Origin: Tupaia tana
Taxonomy: Eukaryota > Chordata > Mammalia > Scandentia > Tupaiidae
NCBI GenBank assembly: GCA_026018925.1
Contig: JAKSZU010000003.1
Span: forward strand, 6,616,367-6,680,366
Direction: 5' to 3'
DNA length: 64,000 nucleotides
Shown here piece after piece: positions 32,101-43,960 of the stretch. The notes under the pieces are model-generated. The model searched no databases and was not told the DNA's origin. It was given only the letters and a program-made list of their open reading frames with translations. Numbering within the stretch: position 1 is the first letter of the stretch; every line of letters begins with the position of its first letter. Made by a program: the position numbers and the translations under genes.

Positions 32101-32250
32101 TGCAGCCTTATTCACGATTGCTAAGACATGAAACCAACCCCAATGTCCACAAACAGATGAATGGATTGAAAAACTGTGGCACATATACTCCATGGAATAC
32201 TATTCAGCCATAAAAAACAACAAGGACTTGGAATTTGATAGAAAGTGGAT
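29065..32250 (+). pseudogene. L1 ORF2 remainder (reverse transcriptase and C-terminus)
   Basis: The linker runs to about 29880. The reverse-transcriptase domain starts near 29920 ('[14 protein letters not shown]'). Open parts are 30100-30522 and 30613-31182. Motif A reads '[12 protein letters not shown]', where the Asp usual in L1 (FDK) is Tyr. Motif C reads 'LFEHDMIVY', where L1 usually has FADD. Both changes remove a catalytic Asp. '[15 protein letters not shown]' is intact and is followed by a stop. The C-terminal region '[18 protein letters not shown]' ends with a stop at 31180, and later parts are broken. Confidence 0.9.
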
Positions 32251-32604
32251 GAGAGACACTGCATGTCTCCACTTAACATATACCAACTATCTGTACTCTA
32301 TGATAGAAACTGAAAAACTCGAAAACATAAAAGTATTTAAAACTGTAATGAGCACTGGAGACTAAGTGGAAAGAGAGTGTGAGAGGGGAAGAGCATACGA
32401 AATTTGGGGGAGAAGGGAGAGGTAAGACACTTGTGGGACACAGATAAGTTTTATTATCTGCTGACGAGGATGTGAATGGTGGTCTCAACTGGGCTGGTCT
32501 GAGGTGTATATCATGCTGGGTAAAGTCTCTTCACAATCCAAATGATGTATAGTGATTTAATGTATGTATATTAATTAAAAACAATAATAATAATAATATA
32601 TTAC

Positions 32605-32820
32605 ATAAAGACTCAATATTCAAAATGAATAAAAAACTCAATATTTAGAAAACAAGTAAATCAAAGGGAAATATACAAAGAACTCAATAGATATTTTTCA
32701 AAAGAAAGCATATAAATGGCTAATAGACATATAAATACTCAGCATCACTAATCATTAGTAAAGTATAGATTAAAAGAATTGTGACATAGCATCTCATACC
32801 TCTTAAGATAGCTATTATTT
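32605..32820 (+). mobile_element. old L1 (L1M-type) ORF2 remnant
   Basis: 'gaactcaatagatatttttc', 'gcatataaatggctaatag', 'tactcagcatcactaatcatta' match late ORF2 of older L1s. More diverged than the neighbouring L1. Confidence 0.65.
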
Positions 32821-33105
32821 ATTTAGCATATGATAATTTTTTATTTGTTAATTTTAATTATTATTTATATATTTAATCACTACACAACATTTAGATTGTA
32901 AAGAGACTTTATCCAGCATGATTTACACCTCAGTCCAGCCCAGTTGAAAATATATGCACGTCCTCACCAACAAATAATAAACCATAGCTGTGTCCCACAA
33001 ATGTCCTACTTCTCTATTTTTTCGCCAAATTTCCTTTCCTACGCTCTTCCCCTCCCACACTCTTTCCACTTAGACTGTAGTGTCTGTAATAATTTTTTTT
33101 TTTTT
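32821..33105 (-). mobile_element. L1 3' end, 5'-truncated
   Basis: 'taatcactacacaacatttag', 'gagactttatccagcatgatt', 'cagtccagcccagttgaaaa', 'gctgtgtcccacaaatgtcc' match the reverse complement of the 3' UTR at 32250-32570. Confidence 0.85.
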
Positions 33106-33111
33106 TACCTA

Positions 33112-33475
33112 CTATGGTGTTAATGTTTGTATCCCTCCAAAATTTCTATGTTGAAATCTATTTCCCATTGTGAAGATATTATGAGGCAGAAATTTGGGGA
33201 GTTAATTAGGACATGAGTGTGGAGCCCTCATGATTGAGATTAGTGCCTTATAAATGCATGAGAGCGATCCCTTACTCTTTCCATCATATCAGGACACCGT
33301 GAGAAAGCGCCATCTATGGACCATAAAGAGAGCTCTCTGCAGATACCAAATCTGCCTGCACCTTCCTCTTTGACTTCTCAAGCCTCTGGACTATAAGAAA
33401 TAAATTTCTGTTGTTTACGAGCTATTCCATTTGTGATACTGTGTAATAGCAGCCCAAATGGACTAAGGCAGGATC
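33112..33475 (+). mobile_element. MaLR LTR (MLT1A-like), nearly complete
   Basis: From 'tggtgttaatgtttgtatccc' to 'agcagcccaaatggactaag'. Between these lie 'ggtgaagatattatgagg'-type sequence, 'gagttaattaggacatgag', 'gagaaagcgccatctatgg', 'gcctctggactataagaaat' and 'aaatttctgttgtttac'. It is a solo LTR. Confidence 0.85.
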
Positions 33476-33864
33476 ATCTCCAGCATTTTCTCAGGCCTAC
33501 TGTGCTCCAGATCCTGGCTTTTATCATTATCTCCTTCATCCCTTACAGCAGTGTAAAAGAATATTAACAGAAACTATGACTGAAATGTCAAGTAGTCAGG
33601 GCGCCACTAAAATATTGTACGTTTCTTCTCAAGGAGAGCAGTACAGGCATATTGGCCCAGAAAGAAAGATAAAACAGATGGCAACAACTGCTGAATACTA
33701 GACCAAGGAATGTGGACTCTGAGCCCTGTGCAGTGGAAGTCTCCTGAGCACCAGGGGCATGAGAAAGCAGTTTATGTGGTTTAATCTATTAACTTCAACT
33801 GGGATTAGAAAGGAAGAAAGTAGGGTATTTCACTCCAGATTGTATACACTGTCCCTTTATTATC
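33476..33864. other. unassigned
   Basis: No repeat or gene that I recognise between two MaLR elements. Confidence 0.4.
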
Positions 33865-33867
33865 CCG

Positions 33868-35345
33868 TTATGGATTGAATTGTATCTCCTCAAAACATAC
33901 GTTCACATCCTAACACTAATACTTGAGAATGTAGTGATATTTGGAAACAGAGACTTTACAATACAATCAGGCTGAGAAGAGTTTGCTAGGGCAGGTCCTG
34001 ATCTAGTGATGCTTATCCTTATGAAACAGTGAAACTAGGGCAAACACACAAGGAAAAAAAGCCATGTGCCCACAGAGGGAGAGATTGGAAAAATGCATCT
34101 ACAAGCCAGAGAATGCCAAGGATTTCCAGAAACACTAGAAGGTAGAGAAAAGAAAGGAAGAGTCAACAGAGATGGCACGGCCCTGCTGACACCTTGGTCT
34201 TAGACATGTAGCCTTGAGAACTGTGAGATTCTAACATCCTGTGGCTGGAAAGCACCCAGTTTGTGGTAACTTGTTACAACAGCTCTAGGAAACCAATATG
34301 AATTTTGATACTGGGAAGTGGCATGTTGCTGTAACAAAAATGTGGAAGTGGCTTTGAAATTGGGCAATGAGTACAAAGCTGGAAGAATTTTAAGGCACAT
34401 GATTTAAAAAGCCTAGATTTTCATGAAGAGAATGTTAACAGAAACACGACTATTTCTTCAGATAGGAGCTCAAGTAAAGTAAGAACATGCTACTGGGCAT
34501 TATAGTGAAGATGATCCTTGTTATAAAGTGGCAGAGAAGTTGGCCGAATCATGTTCTACTATTGGGTAGAAAGTAGAACTTGTATTCAGCCATAAAAACC
34601 AACAAATCCCTGGCTTTTGACAGAAAGTGGAAGAATATGGAAGATTTTCTGCTGAGTGAAGCAAGCCAGGCTATGAAGGAGAGACACTGTATGTCCCCAC
34701 TTAATGTGTACCGAGAGTCTGCACTCTACGACCGAAACTGATTAACTAAAAGATATACAAACACAAGAGATGGGTGTAAATGCCAGATGTAGTGTGTGTG
34801 GAGGAGTGGGGCCTAGGGAAGGACATTTGGAGGAGGGACACAGAGGAAGACCATTGACGGGACGGGGAAGTGTGGTGTTATCTGTTGAAGATATTTTGAT
34901 CAACTGGACGGTGGAGAAATGTTCATATATTGAAATGTTCACTTTGTAAGCGAAACAATATGATTGAATGTATATGAAATAAAAAATAATGAATAAAAAT
35001 AATAAAAGAAGGAAAAAAAAGAAAGTAGAACTTGTGATTAACTTGAATATTAGCTGAGGTTGTTTCAAAGCAAAGTATGGAAGGTACTGCCTAGTTTCTC
35101 CTTGCTGCTTCTAATAAAATATGAAAAGAAAGAGACTGGACTACAGTGCATCTATATATAAGCCAAGGAATTCCTGGTGCTTACTAAAAGGAAGAGGCAA
35201 GAAAGAATCTTTCCCTAGAGAGAGCCCTCAGAGAGCCTGGGCCCTGCTAACACCTTGATTTTTGACTCCTAGAACTGTGAGGAAATAAGTTTCAGAGGTT
35301 TCACCCAGTTTGGTGATTTCTTATGGTGGCCCTAGGAATCTAATA
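33868..35345 (+). mobile_element. MaLR element with both LTRs, split by L1
   Basis: The 5' LTR is 33868-34300 ('ttatggattgaattgtatctcc', 'ctgctgacaccttggtct', 'aactgtgagattctaac', 'acagctctaggaaacc'). Internal sequence 34300-34583 has 'atgtggaagtggctttgaaat', 'gcctagattttcatgaagagaatg' and 'ttataaagtggcagagaa'. It resumes at 35036 after an L1. A partial 3' LTR is at about 35200-35345 ('gctaacaccttgatttttgac', 'cctaggaatctaatat'). No protein is encoded. Confidence 0.82.
34584..35019 (+). mobile_element. 5'-truncated L1 (436 bp)
   Basis: Starts in the last part of ORF2 ('attcagccataaaaaccaac', 'gaaagtggaagaatatggaag'), continues through the 3' UTR and ends with an A-rich tail. The TSD 'agaaagtagaacttgt' at 34568-34583 and 35020-35035 is perfect. 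Confidence 0.95.
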
Positions 35346-35432
35346 TAGTATCTTTTTTTCCTTTTTTGTCTTCTTAATTTCTGTCTCACTTTTCATATAT
35401 TGCCTTCTATATGATATTAAAACATAAGTTGA

Positions 35433-35699
35433 GGGGGACCAGCAGTTAGCATAATGGCTATGTCGCTGAACTCCCACATAGTTGACCGTGGTTCGCGTCC
35501 CGGACCCGGGGGCTTAAAACTCACGCCGGGCACGTGTGTGTGCATGCCCAAGATCCCGAGAGGAGAATGGAGGAGAAGGTATTGTGGTGTGGCCATCCCC
35601 CCGGGGGGTGATTTCTCGCTTTCTGTTTCTCTGTCTCTCTCTGTCTGTCTGGCGAGCGCACGCACCCTATAGAGAAAAAAACTCTCAAAAAAAAAAAAC
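35433..35699 (+). mobile_element. tRNA-derived SINE (young type)
   Basis: Complete copy with B-box region GGTTCGCGTCC, palindrome, TCTGTCTGTC tract and A tail. The TSD 'cataagttga' lies at 35423-35432 and 35700-35709. Confidence 0.94.
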
Positions 35700-35709
35700 C
35701 ATAAGTTGA

Positions 35710-36089
35710 TATGAAAAGCAGTTAACCCATGTAAACTTACAATACTGTTTACTTCAGAGTTCCAAAGAAGAACTGGGAAAGAAACCCAAGAATTATATTT
35801 CCTAGGTCATTGTATTCTCTGCTTGGTACTGTTCCTCATTTCTTGAGATTTATGGGAAGGTTCACTGCATTAAAAGTAGTTTTTAGTGCTAGTTGACAAA
35901 AATAAAATAGGATTATAGAATATGATGAACACTGCCTGTAAAAATGTAATTACCACAGCATAATTCTGTTTAACATTTTGTAAGTAATGTTGTTTACTAA
36001 TGATTCTTCACATATGTAAGTGATGTTACTGTGACAATCGTCTTCAGTGTAGATAATATAGCAGTTTCACAAACATAGATCATTCTTTT
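35710..36089. other. unassigned AT-rich sequence
   Basis: Nothing that I can support. Confidence 0.4.
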
Positions 36090-36190
36090 TTGATGCCATA
36101 GTGAAATGAGCACTGGATTTGGAATCAGGAAACCTAAGTATAAGTCCTATAGTCTCTCTGTGTGACTTTGGTAATATGACTTTATGTTAT
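36090..36190 (+). mobile_element. MIR SINE fragment
   Basis: 'agtgaaatgagcactggattt', 'ggaatcaggaaacctaag' and 'tctgtgtgactttggtaat' match the 5' and core part of MIR. Confidence 0.75.
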
Positions 36191-36984
36191 GGTTAGAACA
36201 ATATGTTTATGTGTTACTGAGACCCATTCCCTTTCTTTAAATTCAACAGTGAACTTTACATTTTTCTATCAAATGTTTCCTCCCCTTATACCTCACTTTT
36301 TATCTATTCCTAACTTTCCTCCTGCCTAATTTTTGTTCCATCCCCTTTAACAACCTGATGATCTTCCCTTCTGTGTCGAGCAATCTGAACAGTGCAAACT
36401 TACTAGGATACACTCTCCCATATTCTTTACCCACACATCTGGCCCAGATGGACCAGTGGACCATGAAAGTTTCAGTGATGTGAAAAGAAGATGTAGCTTT
36501 CTCAGAAGATCATTTTAGACATTCTGTCTTATACGTTATATTACTGAGACTGTTCTTTAGAGACTGTTCATGTCCCAGGTTTCCGTGATTCTACAGGTGC
36601 CTCCATCCCATTCCCCTTTACTTTACCCTTCTGAACTCAGATTTTTTTTTTTACGGAAGTATCTAACTTTGTCATCAATTCAAAAAACACCAAAACAAAC
36701 AAAAAAAGGTTTTCTTAAGGAGGGACAGAGGAAATTGAGGTCTGAGGGGTGCAATGAAGACCTCCTGAATCTTAAGGAAAATGGCAGACTATCAAAATAG
36801 AAAGAGCTGAGTAGATTATAAAACCACCTCTGCCTACAAGTATTCCCCAGTTTCACTAGCAAGAGCCAATCTCATAATCTAGAATGGAATACAAAATTCA
36901 CATCAAAAACTTTTTTTGATTAGAAAATAGGAGTACACTATCCTTTCAAAAAAAAAAGACAAAAAAAGTGTTTAAATATACAGG
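36191..36984. other. unassigned
   Basis: No gene. CT-rich and AT-rich stretches and two short A runs near 36690 and 36950. Confidence 0.4.
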
Positions 36985-37235
36985 GAATGCTTATGTATTC
37001 TTTTGAGAGTGTCTGTTCAGATCGATATCTTAACTGGATTATTAGGTTTTTGGGGGTTTTTGCAAGTGAGCTGCTTGAATTTCTTATATATTCTGGTTAT
37101 CAATCCTTTTTATGAAGTATAGTTTGCAAATATTTTCTCCCATTTTGTTGGTTGTTTCTTTTTAATATTTCTCTTGCTTCACAGAAGCATTTCTTTTCTT
37201 TATTGAAGATAGTTGATATGGTAATACCCTTGATT
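36985..37235 (-). mobile_element. old L1 (L1M-type) ORF2 remnant
   Basis: 'gctgcttgaatttcttatata', 'ggttatcaatcc', 'atagtttgcaaatattttctcc', 'ttgttggttgtttc' and 'cttcacagaagcattt' are the familiar antisense sequence of old L1 ORF2. Confidence 0.7.
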
Positions 37236-37456
37236 TGATTATTACATACTGCATGCATGCTTTGAAAAATCATATCATACCCCACAATGATGTAGAACAA
37301 TTAAATATAAATAAGAAATTATAAAATAAATTTAAAAGTAAAAAGATAGTAAAGAAAACAAAAAATAAGCAAATACTGACTTACAAGTCATAAACACAGG
37401 GCTGATAGTTGAACCTATAATTTTTAAATAAAGACAAATAGTAATTTTTAAAATTT

Positions 37457-37466
37457 TATATATATA

Positions 37467-37530
<64 letters not shown>
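37457..37530. repeat. (TA)n/(TG)n microsatellite
   Basis: TA units, a short TG run (37468-37479), then about 24 TA units. Confidence 0.96.
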
Positions 37531-37532
<2 letters not shown>

Positions 37533-39230
37533 ATACTCACATACATTCCCATGGCACTTTTCCCTAGGCTACACTGGCAGCACAGGGTTACTAACTCCAA
37601 CTGAGTAGTTTACCGATACTTACTGTTTCCATTAGCCTAGTTACACTTGTTTTATTCCATGAGCTTCAGTAGTAGATCCTCATGTTCGTACATCAGCACT
37701 GGATGTACATCATATGTAATAAGTGTTGGTGGAAAGCAGGTATATACCAATTCAGCCACAATCAACATCTATGGTTTTGGAATGGGGAAAATATCCCTTC
37801 TGAGTCCCAGACTGTTTACAGATAAAAATATAGGAAAGTATAAGATTATCCAGGTTCAATGACTACTATGGTATTGTATAATACCATGATATTTAAGCCT
37901 TGCTCATCGAGCACATGTCCTGGAACTGTCCTATTGTCATCAATCATCAGCCCTGGCCTATAACCCACATGATTTCTCAGATATTGGTTGGAACATAGGC
38001 ATGAGCCTACAAGGTGGTGCAGACAATGAAGATCTGCAAAGGCAGACCACAAAGGCAATACCAGTCCTCTGATTCTTGGCTTGAGGAGTCTGGTATGAGG
38101 GAGCAATGTTAGCATAAGCACTCTTCGCCCATGCCATTAAGTCCCTATGGTCACCAGAGTAATGTAAGTTACCAGCACTTACAGATACCAATTTTGTTTA
38201 TCATGTGGCACAGAACAGCCAAGTAAGCAAGAAGCAAATAAACAGGCATTTTCCTCCTGGTTTTCTCAGAAAATCAGAAAATGGCTTTCCGTCACTCTCA
38301 ACACTCCCCAGCTTCCTTCTTTATTTGTCTACACAGACTTTTCATCACCCGAATTTTATTGCCATTCCATATTACTAATGATGGAAGGGGCATAGAAGTA
38401 GGAGAAAGAATTAAAAGGCTGCCATAACCATCCAGTGACTTTTAGGAACTTGCCATTTGAAATAATTTTCTATCTGGTTTGCAAAACTTCTGCTATTATT
38501 TTCATTTCTTCTTTTAGGTTTTAATTTGAAATCGTTTCTTTGTTGCTTCATTCTAATCATCCCATAAATAGAGTATTCTCAGCTGCTTTATTATAAAAAA
38601 GAATGCTATAAATCAAACCGTAACAAGGGATAAAGGAACAATTGTCATGCACATTTCAGCATGACATGGCATATTTTTTGTTTCCCATAATCTCCTATAA
38701 CTTCATGAAAGAGCAACAAGACAACTCATTGGAAAGTCACTGTGTATAGAACATGTATCCTGCCTCAGCCATAGCCACTTCCTGCTCCGTCTCCTCCCCC
38801 TTCAACCTTATCTGTTACTTAGAGTTGTGCTCATGTCACAGGCTGGAGAGGCTAGCTGACAGGGCCCTTATCCCCTTCTTTGCACCTACTAAAGTGTTTA
38901 GAAGGAACTGAAAGGGCAACCCTGGACCAAGAAGATAAGAGGCTCCCTGGAGACCACTCTGAACTGTGCTCGGGCTCCTCTTTGGGTCTTTCCTCTGGCC
39001 CAAGGATGAAACAGGAGAGTTTTCCTCTGAGTCTCCAAACCCACATCAGAGTCTCATTTAAAGCAGGTACAACGGTTAGCACTTTTGACATTGACATGAG
39101 ATGAACCAAGTTAACTCTGCTCTAAATTGGAACAAATGTTTATGGGTGTTGCTACATTTTAAAATTCCAACAATAAAATTCTAAAAACCTAAGCAGCTAA
39201 TAAACAGATGAACAATTTCATTCTTCTTGA
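37531..39230. other. unassigned
   Basis: No recognisable gene. Overlapping minus frames at 37846-38121 (91 codons) and 37958-38191 (77 codons) have ordinary composition, but I recognise no family, and they lack a conserved-looking context. Confidence 0.35.
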
Positions 39231-39242
39231 TACATTCTTTTT

Positions 39243-39499
39243 TTTTGAAGAGGTTTTTGCTATAGGGCATGTGTACTCATCAGAAAGACAGAGACAGAGA
39301 GAGATATAGAAAGCGAGAAATCACCCCCCAGGGGGGGGATGGCCATGCTGCAATCCCTTCTCCTCTATTCTGCTCTCGGGATCTTGGGCACAAATGCACA
39401 TGTGCCCAGAGTGAGTTTAAGCCACCAGGTCTAGGACTTGAACTGCATGGCTACATGGGGGTTCAGCAACATAGCCATTATACTAACTGCTGGTCTCAG
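39243..39499 (-). mobile_element. tRNA-derived SINE (young type)
   Basis: From 'ttttgaagaggtttttgcta' to 'actaactgctggtctc'. The TSD 'tacattcttttt' lies at 39231-39242 and 39500-39511. Confidence 0.93.
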
Positions 39500-39750
39500 T
39501 ACATTCTTTTTGACTATTGTTTATCAAAAGAAAAGATTATTTGAAATTTTTCACTTAAGTGACTACTAAAAGATGGCTACTTGGAAATACAGATTCTTCC
39601 TATCCTCTGCAAGTATAATAGATTTGCATTTGGTAGAAGACTAAGGACTTCCAGGTAAAGAAAGTAACCTGCAAGACAATGGCAGTGGCTATCTAGCTCC
39701 ATATTTAGCAATGTTTTCTTTAATTATTTAATTTTTAATAAAATAAAATA

Positions 39751-39957
39751 AAATACAGAGAGGGAGGAAAAGGGAGCCGACATCCCGAGTGAGATGTGGT
39801 CACACTGCAATTCCCTCTCCATTTCTCCATCCTGCCGGGATTTGGGGCACGCGTGCACACATGCCCAAAATGATTCTCCAGCCACTAGGGCTAGGATTTG
39901 ATCCACAGTTAGCCATGTGGGATCCAGCTCCCTTAACCACTGGGTCATGGGGCTTTG
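39751..39957 (-). mobile_element. tRNA-derived SINE (old, diverged)
   Basis: Ends with (TAAAA)n in antisense, then 'cacactgcaattccctctcc', 'gggatttggggcacgcgtgc', 'gatttgatccacagttagcc', 'ttaaccactgggtcatggggc'. The head differs from the main family, so it is an older branch. Confidence 0.7.
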
Positions 39958-40500
39958 CCCTTAGCAATTTTTTATTCTAATACAACAAAAAACAGTGAGA
40001 AGGGGAAAATAAATCTCTATAAAATTCATACTCTCAGCAGGAAGAAGATGGGAACTAACATCGTGGCCAAGTTTTGCCTAAATTACTGAGGGTTTCTGCT
40101 TCCATAATACATTATGAGGACCCTGAAGATTTATTACCAGGTGGAACAATCCAAACTGGCGATGACCTTCTTAAAAAGTCTCTAAAAATTGTCCTAATGG
40201 CATCCAGCAAAAGACAAAGCATCTGCTCAAGAAAATCTAAATTTTAGTAAAAATAGTAAGAATCTGTCATACTTCAGCCACTTCTTTCTTACCCAACTTG
40301 TACCCTTTCAACTCAGTTTGACAAAAGTTCTACTCTGGGAAGGTGTGGCCATAAATTTGGGGCTCCTTCTCCCCTCAGCCGCCTTCAAGGGGTAGTGTCT
40401 CACCACCAGGAGAACCTTGGCAGTATATCTCATCCTCTCTAACTCTGGGTACAGAAACTGAATTTCTGGGGGATGCAGCTGGTAGTACTATACTTCTGTT
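39958..40500. other. unassigned
   Basis: No feature that I can support. Confidence 0.4.
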
Positions 40501-41590
40501 CATAATATGGAAACTCTATTCCAGGCACAGCAGGTTAAAAATGTGGGACCCCAATTGCCCACATCCCAACTCCCTCATAGAGTGGCGACTCCATGCCCAG
40601 ACAGGCAAGCCTGGAAGAGCAGAGGCTCCTGTCCTCTGTCCAGGGCCCAAAACAATGACTCAGGGATTGTGTTCAAGAGTAAATCTACAGTAACAGAAAT
40701 TCAAACATCTCCCCCATTAAAAGTGACTTTATACAAAACAGGATGTTCAAGTCAAAAGTTTATCTTAAAGATTTCGATAGCAAGCAATTTACAACAGACT
40801 GACAACATTAAGGGTGCTGCAAGAGAAACCTTAGGCCAGCTTATCAGAAGAACCATCTTTTCATCTTTCCAGAGAAAACCTGGAAGATGCACCTTAAAAG
40901 CTGCTCCTGCAAGGGGAATCAAACTGAGTCAGATCGGACTCTGGAACAATGCGTGCACCAGGGCGTTGTCAAAAACAAGAGCATGTCAACCTGCAATTAG
41001 TGGAGCTAAGAGCTGGATGAAATAATCGAGGCAGGCAGAGAGCTGAACAGAAAGTTTAGGGAAAGGGACAAAGGCTGCACGCTGACACAGCAGTCCTGCA
41101 AGCTGACTGTGGTATCCGAGGCTGCACCTCTGAGGACCAGCAGCCGAGGCTTCACGCTACAGGGTGCTCTACCCTCAGCACAGCTCATCTCTCTCTGCCC
41201 TCAGAAATTTGGTCAAATCTCTTGTCACAGATAAATCATACTCCAGATTCTCTTTTCTCCATAAAACATTGTTGTTTTATAACTTTTTTTAACCTGCATT
41301 CTCCTTAATCGAGTTTGTGAAGAGGATGTCTGTGGCGTATAATAACTGTCAGTCCATACTAACCCATCTCACAGGGTGGTTATCGTACAGCCTATTTGTT
41401 ATATTGACTCTGAAGTTTCTGATCTCTTGTTAAATGAAAAGAAAATATGTATAGTAAGAGAAAATGTGTAAAATACCCTTACATACTGGCAAGCACACAG
41501 ATCTATTTGTGGCCCTTAAGAAATTGAGAAGAGAGAAATACTAATACAAACTTCAGGTTTCCTTTGGCTCGAAATGAATAATAATCAAAA
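40501..41590. other. unassigned; 172-codon frame
   Basis: The plus frame 40507-41025 ('METLFQAQQVKNVGPQ') is the longest one here that does not overlap a recognised repeat. It is rich in Ser, Lys, Arg and Thr with no domain, signal or coiled coil that I know. No splice or Kozak support is clear. It is probably chance. Confidence 0.3.
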
Positions 41591-41597
41591 CTTATTT

Positions 41598-41806
41598 GGG
41601 GCCCGTGGCGTGGTTTAGTAGTTAAGTGAGTCAGATTCCATGTGATCCACTGAGAAGTTCAAATACTGGTCCCAGTAGCTTGAAAATCTCTCCCCGTGTA
41701 TGTGTTTACATGCCCTAAATCCCAGCAGGACGAAGAAGGAATAGGGATTATGGCATGACCACACCCCATTGTGAGGTGCACACATGCTCTCTAGCAACAA
41801 AGAAAA
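41598..41806 (+). mobile_element. tRNA-derived SINE (old, diverged)
   Basis: 'ggggcccgtggcgtggttta' head, a B-box-like 'gttcaaatactgg', 'acatgccctaaatcccagcagga', 'gggattatggcatgaccac' and 'catgctctctagcaacaaag'. Confidence 0.7.
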
Positions 41807-41808
41807 CA

Positions 41809-42545
41809 ATGCTGTAATCATTTTAATCGTGGATGTGCTAAGTTTTCTATAAGATTAGGCTTTGAAAGCCGCATGGCCAGGGTTCTGAAAGGTGGAGACA
41901 GGCAGGACACCCTGCACCAGGTACAGCACTGGTCTCTTTCCCAGCTGAAGGCAGGTGGCACTATCCTGAACCGGGCCCCTCGGGTCGGAGATTCAGGGGA
42001 ATGTTCTCTTGCCGTGCCCATGGGCCAGCACCACTCAAGAGATGCCCCGGAGGATCCTGAGCACAGTCCAGATTCCTGAAACACACCCCCCCACACAGCT
42101 ATGTTTTCTTTTCTCAGCCCCCACTCTGGTCCATTCCAAGGACATGCCAGGTACAAGGCAGGGGACATGAGCCCTGCATCCTCACCGTGCCGTCCTGTGA
42201 GGTGACCACAACCACATGCAATGGGAAAATCAGAAGGTGAAGGAGGTGACGGAAATGGTTGTGGCTGAGGAAGGGAGCAAGTGGTGGTGTTCACAGGTAG
42301 GTTCGTAACCCACAACCTTATTCTCATCACATGAGAAGGTTCTGGGAAATGGGCTGACACCAACTGTAGCCCACACTCTTCCTGGGGAGTGCTCTCATTA
42401 CCACATTACTTTTAATAGAACGAGACAGACATTTTCGTATTTGAGAGGACTTCAAATGTTTATAGAAAAATAGACTTAAAGTAAGAATTTATAGTGGTGC
42501 CAAAAACTGAAATTCATGCATAGATTTATTGTAATGCTCATTTTC
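41809..42545. other. unassigned
   Basis: Includes a 181-codon minus frame (41818-42363), Pro- and Ser-rich with no recognised domain. Not supported as a gene. Confidence 0.35.
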
Positions 42546-42552
42546 CATAAAC

Positions 42553-42729
42553 TTTTTTATTACTTTTTTTTAATTTGAAGTTAATCACTGTACATCTTTA
42601 CAGCATACAAATTTGTTTTTCCCAGCACGAATACAGGGCATATTAGTCAAGTCAAAGCTTTACTATATACATTATCAACAAAAACCTTGTCATGTTTGTC
42701 TCTGTTAAATGCTTCTCTTTTTTCCCTGA
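42553..42729 (-). mobile_element. short L1 3' end (177 bp)
   Basis: T-rich tail, then 'aatcactgtacatctttacagc', 'ttcccagcacgaatacagggc', 'tttttccctga'. The TSD 'tccataaac' lies at 42544-42552 and 42730-42738. Confidence 0.88.
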
Positions 42730-42898
42730 TCCATAAACGTTTTGAAGTCCACTCATGTGTGTGAATACAGCCCATGGATTTAAAACAAAAGTTATTAAAA
42801 TGTGAAGCAGAAAGAGGGAATAAAGAAAAGACCAGAGTTTGTCCCAAAAAAACCATAGTGCCAGCCTGTGAAGACTGGATGGCGTAACTGGATAGCGT

Positions 42899-43165
42899 TT
42901 TGTTTTGTTTTGTTTCTTTAGTTTCCCACACACATAGGGCATGTGTGCTCACCAGAGAGAGAGAGAGACAGTGCAAGAGAAAGTGAGAAATCACCCCCCA
43001 AGGAGATGGTCACGCCACAATCCCTTCTCCTCCACTTTCTTCCTGGGATTTTTGACATGCACAGACACATGCCTGGCATGATTTTCAAGCCACAAAGTCC
43101 AGGACTCAGCTGCAGTCGGCCATGTGGAAGTCCAGTGCGATACCCACTACACCACCTGCTGGCCG
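42899..43165 (-). mobile_element. tRNA-derived SINE (older type)
   Basis: TTTTG-repeat tail, 'catagggcatgtgtgctcacc', GA-rich tract, and end 'ctacaccacctgctggcc'. Confidence 0.9.
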
Positions 43166-43779
43166 TGGCAGTGATCTTCTTAATACCTGGCCAGATTCTG
43201 GCCCTGCCTAGAACATTCTGTCTCCACCATTGCAGTCTTTGAGTCCCTCCACTTTCATGAGATCCCTGAATGGAGATGCTGGCGTGTGGTAGTCAAGGAA
43301 AGAGTGGGACGACCCGAGACAGAGGGGTTGTGCAGGTTGCCAGGACCAGCAGTGCAATGTCTCCTGGTTCCACCTGGCTCCTTGGTTATTCCATTCCAAG
43401 TGGAGAAGAAGGCTACCAAATGTGCCCTTAAATGTCTCCAGTTTGACCTTGCACTGATGAACCTAAGAACCAAAGTCACTCTAGAAACAGGCTTTTATTT
43501 GTGTTGTTCTCTGTGTCAGTCCTCTTAAAATCGAGCTCTCCATGCTTGTCTCTACCACGTCAACCCCTGGGACTAGTCACTTTGGTTTAAAATGTGTAGC
43601 TGTCAAATGTATGATGACAATTGCACAAAGTTCTGGTGGGGAAAATGAAGGTCTTCTGTTGGGAGGGTCTGCTCTCTGTAGGGTGGTTTAGTAGTACTTG
43701 AAGACAGACGGTGGGCAGTTAGAGAAGTTTATTACAAATCCCAAAGCAGCCATGGGAAAAAGAGAGAGAGAGAGAGAGA
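43166..43779. other. unassigned; (GA)n at 43761-43781
   Basis: No gene that I recognise. A short GA microsatellite precedes the old L1. Confidence 0.4.
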
Positions 43780-43960
43780 GAACAAAACAAATAGTTGTAA
43801 CTAATAAGGCAACAAAAATTGGTAAAAATGAGATAAAAATATTCTATCTAGAAGAAGGTATAAAAATAGAAAAAAAGAACAGATTAGAGAAATAGAAACT
43901 AGCAGAATGAGAAAGTTAAACCCAACTCTTTTACAAGATCTCAATATTCTGATTGAAAGT

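Larger units (their letters stand above)
27130..32592 (+). mobile_element. near full-length L1, inactive
   Basis: Contains in order a short upstream part (5' limit uncertain), ORF1 (27439-28395), ORF2 (about 28440-32250), a 3' UTR (32250-32570) and an A-rich tail. The 3' UTR seen here in sense matches the antisense ends at 32821 and 59080. Many stops, an A41 tract in ORF2, and altered reverse-transcriptase motifs mean it cannot move by itself. It is the longest single element in the window. Confidence 0.93.

Noticed and set aside
37846..38191. Overlapping minus frames as a gene
   Set aside because: No family, no splice or promoter context, and the two frames overlap in different registers.
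41818..42363. 181-codon minus frame as a gene
   Set aside because: Low-complexity Pro/Ser composition and no recognisable domain. Chance frames of this size occur in GC-richer sequence.
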